Positions 30,801-39,757 of a DNA stretch of 64,000 nt are shown here, in pieces; position 1 is the first letter of the stretch; each line of letters starts with the position of its first letter. This DNA comes from an uncultured Dehalococcoidia bacterium (GTDB lineage: Bacteria > Chloroflexota > Dehalococcoidia > Bin125). The DNA lies in contig CATQGW010000001.1 in the NCBI GenBank assembly GCA_958295515.1, positions 1,070,658 to 1,134,657 on the forward strand, given 5' to 3'. The notes under the pieces are model-generated. The model ran no database searches, was not told where the DNA came from, and saw nothing but the letters and a program-made list of their open reading frames with translations. The position numbers were made by a program, and so were the translations under genes.

Positions 30801-31271
30801 GCCGACGGCAGCGCGGTGCCCGACGGCACGCCGGTGACCTTCAAAGCCTCGGCGACCAGCGCCCTGCCGGTGCTGGTGAAGGTCGAGGAGACGGCCAAGA
30901 CCAAGGACGGCCAGGCCTCGGTCACCTACCAGGTGGTCGCCGCGGGACGCGACTCGGTCCGGGTCAGCTCCGGCACGGCCGGCAACGTGATCCTGATCAC
31001 CGCCGCCGCCGCCGCCGAGGAGCCGGCCGCCCCGGCCAACCCGGCCGACAGCCTGAACCCCAGAATGCCCGACGACTACAGCAGCTGGCTCGGCGAGGGC
31101 GCCACTACCGCCTCCGCGCTGCTCGACGGCCTGGGGGACGGCTTCAGCGCCATCCTGCTCTGGTACAACGGCGCCTGGCTGCGCTACGGCGTGGTTGACG
31201 GACGCCCCGTCCCCGGCCAGAGCAACTTCGAGGTGCGCCCCGGCGCCATCCTCTGGCTGACCAGCGGCTAA
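27804..31271 (+). CDS. Large secreted/cell-surface protein with FG-GAP-like and Ig-like repeats
   Basis: Signal peptide to ASAAPP; recurrent VAISDDGSTIVVGQ / VDISGDGKVIAIGA / VAVSDSGSRIAVAD; C-terminal ILLWYNGAWLRYGVVDGRPVPGQSNFEVRPGAILWLTSG. Confidence 0.75.
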   Translation: MFVAALVRPRAALLVALLALAALAAAVLTTPPPASAAPPDDLALTLSLIEDSDNIVPPGGTLQVRATLTHTQDETGRSNVPDDLIINSGTLRVTGDQEWDASGRSLLMLRSGQVFASPLWGSRTGFSVAVMERSAAEGGDVAGLGAYLDTVDGQYFAGSVNLFVDGKFVNRLTGTPNTGSRYYQGSSRGSFGEDLDIGGDATTGGPWIVAGAPDEEYTLNGVTANFGAVYIFDVDGNLRSKITMAEVPGCSNGTSRVRRLGHSVAISDDGSTIVVGQEPSHQHHCTTEASNFKEYLATGFVFTVGSDGWGPDGVGTVTMRNTIDDAAADLYYSGDSAHYTGTEPGAFTVGLSPGNLYSVAASTIAGQRGKAFGDVDISGDGKVIAIGAFVAPSVMGLQHVDGWYYSHNGARGGVMVFDEPDDGWSGMTGNVEETAFLTDLGDRKKLRIGRELAISRDGAVIAAIAVGEWSEAVHSVSGWPGSVMVWQEPGSGWTDTQSKTADLTNPSAVNGRHFGHQVAVSDSGSRIAVADPYKPDNDFADGELHIFDRSGTTWVSDSTPDRVLTSPESRNRLYFGRPALDGENTLVVGQKELSGHISGHGRGYAFDLSDLADRGTLLDDCTHSTLDGTTTWTCDVGTIGGTEIVIPAGTPEGTFTISASLKIDNGDDPDITITDTLEVTIGTVNEADRAEFGFARDPGSLTVSGDEEDYPSNIAVGENTRLRLQILSSEGTAAGANSVSSLLFTTTTGTLTLLSPAGAAVGTCALTCQVNVTKLNAANSGNIVVQLTHPGATNKASSTMVRAQVLAKGGGSLLEIDPVTVTFSGAATKLTISEPATGVLNVNTAAGDTGTDDAKDARETRDRLRLSVSLADANGSNVKDLPSGATTTRIMDPDGKVVWRTGDTGNFAVDWPLQKAGETAGTEVDDLDAAGNRQVQIDVNAAPTAPLKNGEYTLEVKAGQLTDTQTFTVSGSPETIEISEPDGELTIGGRFTLTATLSDADGSAVPDGTPVTFKASATSALPVLVKVEETAKTKDGQASVTYQVVAAGRDSVRVSSGTAGNVILITAAAAAEEPAAPANPADSLNPRMPDDYSSWLGEGATTASALLDGLGDGFSAILLWYNGAWLRYGVVDGRPVPGQSNFEVRPGAILWLTSG

Positions 31272-31379
31272 CCAGCCGGCGGCAACCAGCCGCCGAGCCC
31301 ACCGGCCCAAACCGCGGAGGGCGGGGCCCAACAGCCCCGCCCTCCGCGCGTTCCACCCCCAACAAACCCCGCCCTAAAG

Positions 31380-31605
31380 CTCCCGTCACACCCGTGAAGA
31401 AGCTCCGCCATACCCGTGCGAGTTTTCCGTCATACCCGTGCTTGCCACGGGTATCTCGCCGTGCCAGCACCGACGTTGGTAGTGCTCACAGCGAGATACC
31501 CGCGGCGGGGCGCGGGTATGACGGGGCTTTGGGGCACGGGTGTGACGGAGCTTTGGGGCGCGGGTATGACCGAGGTGAAGGGCGCGGGTATCTCGCCGTC
31601 AACAC
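31380..31605. repeat. Cluster of REP-like palindromes
   Basis: CCGTCATACCCGTGCTTGCCACGGGTATCTCGCCGTG and reverse-oriented CACAGCGAGATACCCGCGGCGGGGCGCGGGTATGACGG plus partial copies. Confidence 0.8.
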
Positions 31606-31672
31606 CACTACCCTGCATGTCCGCCGGCCCTTGACAGATCACCCTCTGCTTTGCGACACTTGCACTACTCCG

Positions 31673-31693
31673 TTAGTGTCAGAGTGACACTAA
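31673..31693. promoter_or_regulatory. Perfect inverted repeat, candidate NrtR operator upstream of nadA
   Basis: TTAGTGTCA-GAG-TGACACTAA, 38 bp before the nadA ATG; TTGACA lies upstream at 31631. Confidence 0.7.
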
Positions 31694-31731
31694 GCAGACT
31701 GGCTTCCTCGAAGCCTGAGAGCGCCTGCGCG

Positions 31732-32946
31732 ATGAGCACCACCCTTGTACCCACCTCCTATGTTCCCGAACGGCTGCCGCCGAACCTGCCCAACGAGGCC
31801 TGTGAGACGGACATCGCCACCATCCCGCTCGTCGCGGAGCCGCACCGCCCCGACTGGCAGCCGGAGATTCCCGACGCCTACCTTGACCTCGGCCCCGATG
31901 AGCTGCGCGAGCGGATCGCCGAGGCGCGGGCGCGGCTGGGCGAGCGGCTGGTGATTTTGGGACACCACTATCAGCGCGACGACATCATCGAGTTCGCCGA
32001 CTTTCGCGGCGACTCGTTCAAGCTGGCGCAGCAGGCGGCGAACCGCGGCGACGCCGATTTCATCATCTTCTGCGGCGTCCACTTCATGGCCGAGAGCGCC
32101 GACATCCTGACCACGCCGCAGCAGGCGGTGATTCTGCCCAACCTGGCCGCGGGCTGCTCGATGGCCGATATGGCGCAGCCCGACGATGTCTACGCCTCGT
32201 GGGACGAACTGACCGAAGTGGTCGACACTTCGCGCGTCGTGCCGATCACCTACATGAACTCGGCGGCCTCGCTGAAGGCGTTCGTGGGGCGCAACGGGGG
32301 CGCGGTCTGCACCTCGTCCAACGCCGACGCGGTGCTCGCGTGGGCCTTCGAGCGCGGCGACCAGGTGCTGTTCTTCCCCGACCAGCATCTGGGGCGCAAC
32401 ACGGCCAAGCGGCTGGGGATCGATCCGCGCAGCGAGACGGCGGTCTGGAACCCGAACAAGGCGCTGGGCGGGCTGCGCGCGGAGCGGGTCCGGGACAGCC
32501 GCGTGCTGCTCTGGCAGGGGCACTGCTCGGTGCATATCCGCTTCCGCACCGACCAGATCGAGCGCGCCCGCGAGCAGCACCCCGACTGCCGCGTGGTGGT
32601 GCATCCGGAGTGCCCCGAGCCGGTCGTGGACGCCGCCGACGCGGTCGGCTCGACCGAGTTCATCATCAACTACGTGCGCAACGGTCCGCCGGGCGTCTAC
32701 GCCGTGGGTACGGAGATCAACCTCGTCCACCGCCTGCACGAGGAGGTGGCGCACGAGGGCAAGACGGTCTTCTGCCTCGACCCGGTGATCTGCCCCTGCG
32801 CAACGATGTACCGCGTCCACCCGGCCTACCTGGCGTGGGTGACGGAGGAGCTGGCGGCGGGGCGGGTGGTGAACCGCATTTCGGTCGAGGACGAGACGCG
32901 CCGCTGGGCGCGGGTGGCGCTCGAGCGCATGCTCGAGATCGTCTAG
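31732..32946 (+). CDS. nadA: Quinolinate synthase
   Basis: VILGHHYQRDDIIEFADFRGDSFKLAQQAA...GVHFMAESADIL...LAAGCSMADM. Confidence 0.95.
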   Translation: MSTTLVPTSYVPERLPPNLPNEACETDIATIPLVAEPHRPDWQPEIPDAYLDLGPDELRERIAEARARLGERLVILGHHYQRDDIIEFADFRGDSFKLAQQAANRGDADFIIFCGVHFMAESADILTTPQQAVILPNLAAGCSMADMAQPDDVYASWDELTEVVDTSRVVPITYMNSAASLKAFVGRNGGAVCTSSNADAVLAWAFERGDQVLFFPDQHLGRNTAKRLGIDPRSETAVWNPNKALGGLRAERVRDSRVLLWQGHCSVHIRFRTDQIERAREQHPDCRVVVHPECPEPVVDAADAVGSTEFIINYVRNGPPGVYAVGTEINLVHRLHEEVAHEGKTVFCLDPVICPCATMYRVHPAYLAWVTEELAAGRVVNRISVEDETRRWARVALERMLEIV

Positions 32947-32969
32947 CAGAAGTTCATCGGACTGCTGCG

Positions 32970-34490
32970 ATGACCGAGCGGTTCGACTTTCTGATCATCG
33001 GCAGCGGCCTGGCAGGGTTGAACGCGGCGCTGCTGGCGCGAGAGTACGGCTCGGTCTGCCTGCTCAGCAAGGGCGCAATCAGCGAGACCAACACCAACCG
33101 CGCGCAGGGCGGCATCGCCGCGGCGATGGCGGCGAGCGACGATCCGCAGCGTCACGCCGAGGACACGATCCGCGCCGGCGACGGTCTCTGCGACGAACGC
33201 GCGGTGCAGGCGCTGACCGACGAGGGGCCGCAGGCGGTGCGGCGGTTAATGCAGCTGGGCGTGGAGTTTGACCGCGGCGCGGACGGCGCGCCGGCGCTGG
33301 CGCGGGAGGGGGCGCACTCCGAGCCGCGCGTGCTGCACGCCGGCGGCGATCGCACCGGGCTGCACATCCAGCGCGCGCTCGAACGCTGCGTGCGGAGCGG
33401 ACAGATCGACCTGCGCGAGCGCCACACGGCGGTCGAACTGATTGTGGAAGCGGGGCGCTGCGCAGGCGCGGTGGTTGCCGACGCGGACGGCGAACCGCAC
33501 ACGATTACCGCGACAGCGACGCTGCTGGCCACGGGCGGCGTGGGCGCGCTCTACGCGCAGACGACCAATCCGCCTACCGCGACCGCCGACGGTCTGGGGT
33601 TGGCGCTGCGCGCCGGCGCAGTCGCGCGCGATCTGGAGTTCGTGCAGTTCCACCCCACCGCGCTGGTCGGCGGGGACGGCTCCGCCTTCCTGGTCTCTGA
33701 GGCGCTTCGCGGCGAGGGCGCGCTGCTGCTCGATCGGAGCGGGCGGCGTTTCGCCGCCGAGGCGCATCCCGACGCCGAGCTCGCCCCGCGCAGCGTGGTC
33801 GCGCGGGCGATCAGCGAGGCGATGCAGCGCGACGACGCAGAGCATGTCTGGCTCGATATCTCGCACCGCCCCGCCGAGTTCCTGCGCGAGCGCTTCCCCG
33901 GCGTCTACGCGGGCTGTCTCGAACGTGGGCACGACCTCACGGCGGGGCCGATCCCCGTCGCGCCGGCGGCGCACTATCACATGGGCGGCATCTGGACCGA
34001 CCTCGATGGGCGCACCTCGATCGCAGGTCTGTTCGCGGCAGGGGAAGCGGCGACGATCGGGGCGCACGGCGCAAATCGGGTGGCCTCCAACTCGCTGCTC
34101 GAAGCGGCGGTCTTTTCCACCCGCGCCGTCCGCGCCGCCATTGCGGGAGTGGACGGCGAACCGCCCACACCCCCTGAGCCGGTGTCGCCGCTGCCGGTCG
34201 CCGGCGGCAACGCCGCCCCGTCCTGGGCCGAGTTGCGCAGCGCAATGTCCGCCGGCGCAGGCATCGCCCGCAGCGCCGACGGGCTGTCCGAAGCGCTGGA
34301 GCGGATGCGCGCGTGGCCCGCATCGCACAGCGGCGATGCATCGCTGGCTTCGGCCTCAACGGCGGCGCAGGCGATCGCGCACGCCGCGTCAATCCGTACC
34401 GAGACGCGCGGCGCGCACCTGCGCGTGGACCATCCCGGCACCGATCCGGCCTGGCGACGCCGCCTCGCCTGGCAAATCGTGCGCGAGTGA
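32970..34490 (+). CDS. nadB: L-aspartate oxidase
   Basis: FDFLIIGSGLAGLNAALLA...TNTNRAQGGIAA...EFVQFHPTAL...HYHMGGIWTD; internal start in 32199..34490. Confidence 0.93.
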   Translation: MTERFDFLIIGSGLAGLNAALLAREYGSVCLLSKGAISETNTNRAQGGIAAAMAASDDPQRHAEDTIRAGDGLCDERAVQALTDEGPQAVRRLMQLGVEFDRGADGAPALAREGAHSEPRVLHAGGDRTGLHIQRALERCVRSGQIDLRERHTAVELIVEAGRCAGAVVADADGEPHTITATATLLATGGVGALYAQTTNPPTATADGLGLALRAGAVARDLEFVQFHPTALVGGDGSAFLVSEALRGEGALLLDRSGRRFAAEAHPDAELAPRSVVARAISEAMQRDDAEHVWLDISHRPAEFLRERFPGVYAGCLERGHDLTAGPIPVAPAAHYHMGGIWTDLDGRTSIAGLFAAGEAATIGAHGANRVASNSLLEAAVFSTRAVRAAIAGVDGEPPTPPEPVSPLPVAGGNAAPSWAELRSAMSAGAGIARSADGLSEALERMRAWPASHSGDASLASASTAAQAIAHAASIRTETRGAHLRVDHPGTDPAWRRRLAWQIVRE

Positions 34491-34500
34491 GGGCGGCGCA

Positions 34501-35382
34501 ATGAGCGAGCGAACGGTTCCCCCGCTGGACGCGGCGCTGGTGCGCGAGCTGGTCGGGATGTCGCTGCGCGAGGACCGCGCGGACCTCGATCTGACGACCG
34601 ATTCGCTCGCGCCCTGGCTGGGCGCAGGCCGCGCCGTGATCACCGCCCGCGCCGAGGGCGTCGTCTGCGGCGTCAATTTCGCCGCCGCCGCCTTCCGCGC
34701 GCTCGATCCGAACGCCGACATCGAGATGCGGCGCAGCGACGGCGAGCCGGTCACCGCGGGCGACGCGATCGGCGAAGTGCGCGGCTCGCTGCGCCACCTG
34801 CTGCGCGCCGAGCGGGTGGCGCTCAACTGGCTACAGCGGCTCTCGGGCACGGCCACGCTCACCGCCGCCGCGGTCGCCGCCGCCCGGTCGGGCGGCGCAG
34901 CGCGCATCCTCGACACCCGCAAGACCACGCCCGGCCTGCGCGCCGCCGAGCGCTACGCGGTGCGCTGCGGCGGCGGCCTCAACCACCGCGACAGCCTTTC
35001 GGCGGGCATCCTGCTCAAGGACAACCATCTCGCCGGCGCTGCGGCCGCCGGCCTCTCGCTCGCCGACACGGTGCAGGCAGCGCTGGACGGCGTCGGCCCC
35101 GCCACGGCGGTCGAGGTCGAAGTGACCAATCTGGCCCAGGCGCGCGAGGCGCTGGACGCCGGCGCGCGCGCGCTGCTGCTCGACAACTTCGCCGTCGAGG
35201 AGCTGCCGCCCGCCGTCGCGCTGGCGCACGCGCGCGGAGCGCAGGTCGAGGCGAGCGGCGGCGTCACGGTCGAGCAGATCGGCGCAATCGCCGCAACCGG
35301 CGTCGATTACATCTCGCTCGGCGCGCTCACCCATTCCGCCCCCGCGCTCGACATCGCGCTCGATCTGCAACCCGCTCCCTAG
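34501..35382 (+). CDS. nadC: Nicotinate-nucleotide pyrophosphorylase (carboxylating)
   Basis: RVALNWLQRLSGTATLT...ILDTRKTTPGLRAAERYAVRCGGGLNHRDSLSAGILLKDNH; internal start in 33442..35382. Confidence 0.95.
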   Translation: MSERTVPPLDAALVRELVGMSLREDRADLDLTTDSLAPWLGAGRAVITARAEGVVCGVNFAAAAFRALDPNADIEMRRSDGEPVTAGDAIGEVRGSLRHLLRAERVALNWLQRLSGTATLTAAAVAAARSGGAARILDTRKTTPGLRAAERYAVRCGGGLNHRDSLSAGILLKDNHLAGAAAAGLSLADTVQAALDGVGPATAVEVEVTNLAQAREALDAGARALLLDNFAVEELPPAVALAHARGAQVEASGGVTVEQIGAIAATGVDYISLGALTHSAPALDIALDLQPAP

Positions 35383-35446
35383 CGCCCGCAGTTCAAGCCG
35401 CAGGCGTCCATCGATCGCGCTACCGTTCCCACCAGAGGAATCTGCC

Positions 35447-36004
35447 ATGACGACGGCCAAGACCGACCTCCTGACCGCCGACGACCTGCTGCGTCTCTAC
35501 AGCGAGGGGGTGCGCGGGGAACTGGTTCGAGGGGTGCTGCGGGAAACGATGCCATCAGGACAACGACACGGCGCGATCGTCGCAAAGCTGCTGATCACCC
35601 TCGGCATGTTCATCGAACCGCGGAGACTGGGCACGCTGGTCGCCTCCGACTCCGGCATCCTGCTCGAGCGCGACCCGGATACGGTGCGCGAACCCGACAT
35701 CGCGTTCACGTCAATCAGCCGCCTCCCGCCGGACGCCGTCCGCGACGGTTACGCCGAGGTGGTCCCTGATCTCGTCCTCGAGATCGTCCCGCCCAATGAC
35801 CGGCCGCGCGATATTGCCGCCAAAGCCGCGATGTGGCTCAGCCACGGCGTGCGCCTCGTCTGGGTCGTCCACCCCGCCGACCGCGCCATTGATATCCACC
35901 GGCCCGACGCGGCCATCGAAACGCTCCGCGAAGACGCGACCCTCAACAGCGGCGATGTGCTCCCCGGCTTCACCTGCCTGGTCAGCGCCGTCTTCGACAG
36001 CTAG
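35447..36004 (+). CDS. Uma2-like (DUF820) putative endonuclease
   Basis: GELVRGVLRETMPSGQRHG...REPDIAFTS...VVPDLVLEIVPPNDRPRDIAAKAAMWLSHGVRLVWVVHP. Confidence 0.88.
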   Translation: MTTAKTDLLTADDLLRLYSEGVRGELVRGVLRETMPSGQRHGAIVAKLLITLGMFIEPRRLGTLVASDSGILLERDPDTVREPDIAFTSISRLPPDAVRDGYAEVVPDLVLEIVPPNDRPRDIAAKAAMWLSHGVRLVWVVHPADRAIDIHRPDAAIETLREDATLNSGDVLPGFTCLVSAVFDS

Positions 36005-36012
36005 GACGCCCG

Positions 36013-36477
36013 TCAACTGCGGCGCGGGCGATCGAGCTCGTCGGAGTCGATCACAACGGTGAACGGACCGTCGTTGACCAGCTCGACCTGCATCATTGCG
36101 CCGAAGACGCCTTGAGCGACCGGCACTCCCGACTGCTCGAGCTGTTGGGCGAAGCGGGCGACCAGCGGCTCGGCGAGTTCGGGCCGGGCGGCGGCGGTGA
36201 AGCTGGGACGGCGGCCTTTACGGACATCCGAGATCAGCGTGAACTGGCTCACCACCAGCACCGCGCCGCCCACATCGGCGACGCTCTCGTTGAAGCGTCC
36301 CTCGCTGTCGGAGAAGATGCGCAGCCCGACGACTTTGGCGGCGACGCGATCGATCGTGGCGGCGTCATCGCCGTCGGCGACGCCGACCAGCGCCAGCAGG
36401 CCGGGCCCGATTTCCCCGACGGTCTCGCCGTCCACGCGCACCGCGGCGCGGCTGACGCGCTGGAGGACGACACGCAT
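36013..36477 (-). CDS. dtd: D-aminoacyl-tRNA deacylase
   Basis: [33 protein letters not shown]...[19 protein letters not shown]. Confidence 0.94.
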   Translation of the reverse strand: MRVVLQRVSRAAVRVDGETVGEIGPGLLALVGVADGDDAATIDRVAAKVVGLRIFSDSEGRFNESVADVGGAVLVVSQFTLISDVRKGRRPSFTAAARPELAEPLVARFAQQLEQSGVPVAQGVFGAMMQVELVNDGPFTVVIDSDELDRPRRS

Positions 36478-36492
36478 TGGACGGGCGGCGGC

Positions 36493-36801
36493 TCAGTCGG
36501 ACGCGGCGGCGCTGACCTTGTCCGAGGTGTCGGACCCGGCAGTGTCGCCATCCGCCTCGCCCCCACCGTCACCATCGCCGTCCCCGCCCTCCCGATCCTC
36601 GTCGGCGCGGGTCTTCCAGGAGGACTTGCGGTTGTCGGTCGAGTACCAGCCCTTGCCCTTGAACAGGATCGCGGGGGCGCTGGGGATGCGCTGCATCTGC
36701 TGGGGGCACTCGGGGCAGGGCTGTTTGGCGGGCGCTTCCCAGCCCTCCAGCTTCTCCACCGCGTGGCCGCACTCAAAGCATTCGTAGGCGTATCGGGGCA
36801 C
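36493..36801 (-). CDS. FmdB-family zinc ribbon protein
   Basis: MPRYAYECFECGHAVEKLEGWEAPAKQPCPECPQQMQRI...AILFKGKGWYSTD. Confidence 0.88.
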   Translation of the reverse strand: MPRYAYECFECGHAVEKLEGWEAPAKQPCPECPQQMQRIPSAPAILFKGKGWYSTDNRKSSWKTRADEDREGGDGDGDGGGEADGDTAGSDTSDKVSAAASD

Positions 36802-37076
36802 GAACGTTCCTCACGCTCGGAGCGCCGCAGCGCGGGGCGGCGTAGGCCCCAACGCTCCGACGCCGCACGGAATGGCCTCAAAGTTATCACGACGCTCACG
36901 CCCTCTGCGAGTGGCGCGACAGATCGCCTCGGATCGCGCCGCGCCGGAGGTCGCGCAGGCGCGACGGCGTGCGTATACTCGCGGACAATGCACCGCGTGC
37001 GAGCGGTTGCGTGTGCCCGCAACCGAATCGCCCACTGCGGGCGTTCGTTCAACCCGGATGACAGCTCAGGAGCACG

Positions 37077-37838
37077 ATGACGACACAACTCTCGATGCGC
37101 GACCTGCTCGAGGCCGGCGTCCATTTCGGCCACCAGACGGGACGCTGGAATCCCAAAATGGCGCCCTTCATCTACGGCGCGCGCAACGGCGTACACATTC
37201 TCGACCTGGCGCAGACTGTCGGGCGGCTGGGCGAGGCGACGGCCTTCGTGCGCGACACCGCCGCCGAGGGGCAGCAGGTGCTCTTCGTGGGTACCAAGCG
37301 GCAGGCGCAAGACGTGATCCGCAACGAGGCGGACCGCGCCGGGATGCCGCACGTGGTGACCCGCTGGCTGGGCGGCACGCTGACCAACTTCAACACCATT
37401 CGCAGCCGCGTCGACTACATGCTCGAGCTGGAGCAACGCGAAGAGCAGGGCCAGCTCGACATGCTGCCCAAGAAGGAAGCGCTGCGGCTGCGCGACAAGC
37501 TGACCCGCCTGCACCGCTACCTGCGCGGGCTGCGCGACATGACCCAGCTGCCGGGCGCGATCTTCATAGTTGATGTGCCGCGCGAGCACATCGCGGTGGC
37601 CGAGGCGCAGCGCCTCGGCATCCCGATCGTCGCCGTCTGCGACACCAACTGCGATCCCCGCCCGATCGACTATCCGATCCCCTCGAACGACGACGCGATT
37701 CGCGCGGTGCGGCTGCTGGCCGCGCAGATCGCGGACGCCGCCTCGGAGGGCACAATGCTGCGCCAGAGCGCGCAGCGCGACGCCCAGATGGAGGACGGCC
37801 AGCCGGCCGAGCCGGCCGCCGCTCCCGCAGGCGGCTGA
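37077..37838 (+). CDS. rpsB: 30S ribosomal protein S2
   Basis: LSMRDLLEAGVHFGHQTGRWNPKMAPFIYGARNGVHILDL. Confidence 0.97.
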   Translation: MTTQLSMRDLLEAGVHFGHQTGRWNPKMAPFIYGARNGVHILDLAQTVGRLGEATAFVRDTAAEGQQVLFVGTKRQAQDVIRNEADRAGMPHVVTRWLGGTLTNFNTIRSRVDYMLELEQREEQGQLDMLPKKEALRLRDKLTRLHRYLRGLRDMTQLPGAIFIVDVPREHIAVAEAQRLGIPIVAVCDTNCDPRPIDYPIPSNDDAIRAVRLLAAQIADAASEGTMLRQSAQRDAQMEDGQPAEPAAAPAGG

Positions 37839-37908
37839 GCCGAACATCGACACCCAACACCGCCGAGGCGCTGCACACGACGCGCCCGCCTGAAACGGAG
37901 CCTGCATC

Positions 37909-38400
37909 GTGGCCGTGAGCATCGACCAAATCAAAGCCCTGCGCGAAGAGACCGGCGCCGGCGTGATGGACTGCCGCAGCGCGCTGGAAGCGAGCGAGGG
38001 CAACCTCGACGCGGCGCGTGAAATCCTGCGCGAAAAGGGCATCGCCACCGCCGCCAAGCGCGCCGACCGCACCGCCGGCCAGGGGCTGATCGAGTCCTAC
38101 ATCCACGGCGGGCGAATCGGCGTGCTGGTGGACCTGCGCTGCGAAACGGACTTCGTGGCCCGCACCGAGCCGTTCAAGGAGCTGGCGCACGACATCGCCA
38201 TGCAGGTCGCCTCGATGCAGCCCGCTGCCGTCTCCGCCGACCAGCTTGAAGACGGCGACGAAGAGGCCGTCGCGCTGCTCGACCAACCCTTCATTCGCGA
38301 CGCCAGCCAGACCATCGCGGACCGGATCAACGACGTGATCGCCTCGGTCGGGGAGAAGATCGAGGTGGCGCGCTTCATCCGCTACCAAGTCGGCGAGTAG
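37909..38400 (+). CDS. tsf: Elongation factor Ts (short form)
   Basis: IKALREETGAGVMDCRSALEASEGNLDAAREILREKGIATAAKRADRTAGQGLIESYIH. Confidence 0.95.
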   Translation: MAVSIDQIKALREETGAGVMDCRSALEASEGNLDAAREILREKGIATAAKRADRTAGQGLIESYIHGGRIGVLVDLRCETDFVARTEPFKELAHDIAMQVASMQPAAVSADQLEDGDEEAVALLDQPFIRDASQTIADRINDVIASVGEKIEVARFIRYQVGE

Positions 38401-38410
38401 CAGCGCCGCG

Positions 38411-39148
38411 ATGAGCGAGCCGCCGCGCCGGGTGCTGCTCAAAGTCAGCGGCGAAGCCTTGCAGGGCGGCCTCAGCACCGGCTTGGACCCCGCAGCAGTA
38501 AGCCGCATTGCGCTGCAACTGGTCGAATCCGTGCGTGCCGGGGTCGAGATCGCGGTCGTCGTGGGGGGCGGCAACATCGTGCGCGGGCGCGTCGCCGCGG
38601 CCGCCGGCATGACCCGCATGACCGCCGACTACGCCGGCATGCTGGGCACGATCATCAACGGTCTGGCGCTCCAGGACGCGATCGAGGCGCAGGGTGTCCA
38701 GGTGCGCACGATGTCCGCGATCAACGTGCCGGCCGTGGCCGAGCCCTATATCCCGCGGCGCGCTCGCCGCCATCTCGAGAAGGGGCGGATCGTGCTGCTG
38801 GTAGCCGGCACCGGGCAGCCGTTCGTAACCACCGACACCGCCGCAGCGCAGTTCGGCGTTGCGGTCGGCGCGCGCCGGCTGCTGATGGGCAAGCGCGGCG
38901 CCGACGGCGTCTACACCGCCGACCCCGCCACCCATCCTGAGGCGCAGCGCTACGACTCGCTCAACTACCGCGACGCGATCCACCAGAACCTCGGCGTGCT
39001 GATGGACACTGCCGCGCTCTCGCTCTGTGAAGAAAATGACCTACCCATCCTGGTCTTCGATGTGGAAGCCCCCAACGCCATCGTGCAAGCCGTCCGCGAC
39101 GGCGTAGCCGGCACCCGCGTCTACGCCGGCGCCACCCAGCTTGCCTAG
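38411..39148 (+). CDS. pyrH: UMP kinase
   Basis: RVLLKVSGEALQGG...VVVGGGNIVRGR...DYAGMLGTIINGLALQDAIE. Confidence 0.95.
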   Translation: MSEPPRRVLLKVSGEALQGGLSTGLDPAAVSRIALQLVESVRAGVEIAVVVGGGNIVRGRVAAAAGMTRMTADYAGMLGTIINGLALQDAIEAQGVQVRTMSAINVPAVAEPYIPRRARRHLEKGRIVLLVAGTGQPFVTTDTAAAQFGVAVGARRLLMGKRGADGVYTADPATHPEAQRYDSLNYRDAIHQNLGVLMDTAALSLCEENDLPILVFDVEAPNAIVQAVRDGVAGTRVYAGATQLA

Positions 39149-39321
39149 GGCGCGTCCACGCATCGGGGAAGTTGGCGGATTGGACTGGGGTTGTGAACCG
39201 TTCTGGACTTCCCCCTCGGTCCCTCCGGGGGAGAGGGCCGGAGAGGGGCGCTCGAATGGTGCTCCGGCGGACCGTCGGAGCGCAGCAGGTCGAGAAATCG
39301 CCTGGATTCCTGCCTGCGCAG

Positions 39322-39363
39322 GAATGACGAAGGTGCGAACGCGAATGACGAAGGCGCGAACGC
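39322..39363. repeat. Two tandem 21-bp direct repeats next to a REP-like hairpin
   Basis: GAATGACGAAGGTGCGAACGC / GAATGACGAAGGCGCGAACGC. Confidence 0.8.
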
Positions 39364-39397
39364 GTCGTAGTCTTTCCAGCACCGACACGGAGCGGCC

Positions 39398-39757
39398 ATG
39401 ACGACTCGCGCCGACTACCACGTTGAGATCAGCCGCGTCTTTCTACAGAAGGCGCGCGCGTATCTCGCAGAAGGCGATCTGTTGCAGGCCTCCGAGAAGG
39501 GTTGGGGATCGGCGGCGCAGATCGTCAAGGCGGCGGCTGACGCGCGAGGCTGGAACCACAGCTCGCATGGCGCCTTGTTCAACGCCGTAAATCGGCTGGC
39601 GTCCGAAACCGACGACCCGCAGCTGCGCAGGCTGTTTCAGTCGGCCAACGCCCTGCACCAAAACTTCTATGAGGGCTGGATGCCCGAGGAATTCGTCGCC
39701 GACGGTCTCGATGCGATCGACGAGTTCGCCACGCGGTTGGGGCGGCTCATCAACTGA
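39398..39757 (+). CDS. PaREP1/HEPN-like family protein
   Basis: AEGDLLQASEKGWGSAAQIVKAAADARGWNHSSH...LHQNFYEGW; shares motifs with genes at 63178 and 63655. Confidence 0.7.
   Translation: MTTRADYHVEISRVFLQKARAYLAEGDLLQASEKGWGSAAQIVKAAADARGWNHSSHGALFNAVNRLASETDDPQLRRLFQSANALHQNFYEGWMPEEFVADGLDAIDEFATRLGRLIN

Noticed and set aside
31380-31605. Possible CRISPR array
   Set aside because: Repeats are irregularly spaced, occur in both orientations and lack uniform unique spacers; no cas genes nearby. Better explained as REP-like palindromes.
36249-38072. 607-aa minus-strand ORF
   Set aside because: Overlaps dtd, fmdB-like, rpsB and tsf, which have unmistakable products.
37909-38400. EF-Ts appears truncated (163 aa)
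   Set aside because: Short EF-Ts proteins occur naturally in several phyla; the N-terminal and core motifs are intact and the gene is followed normally by pyrH.
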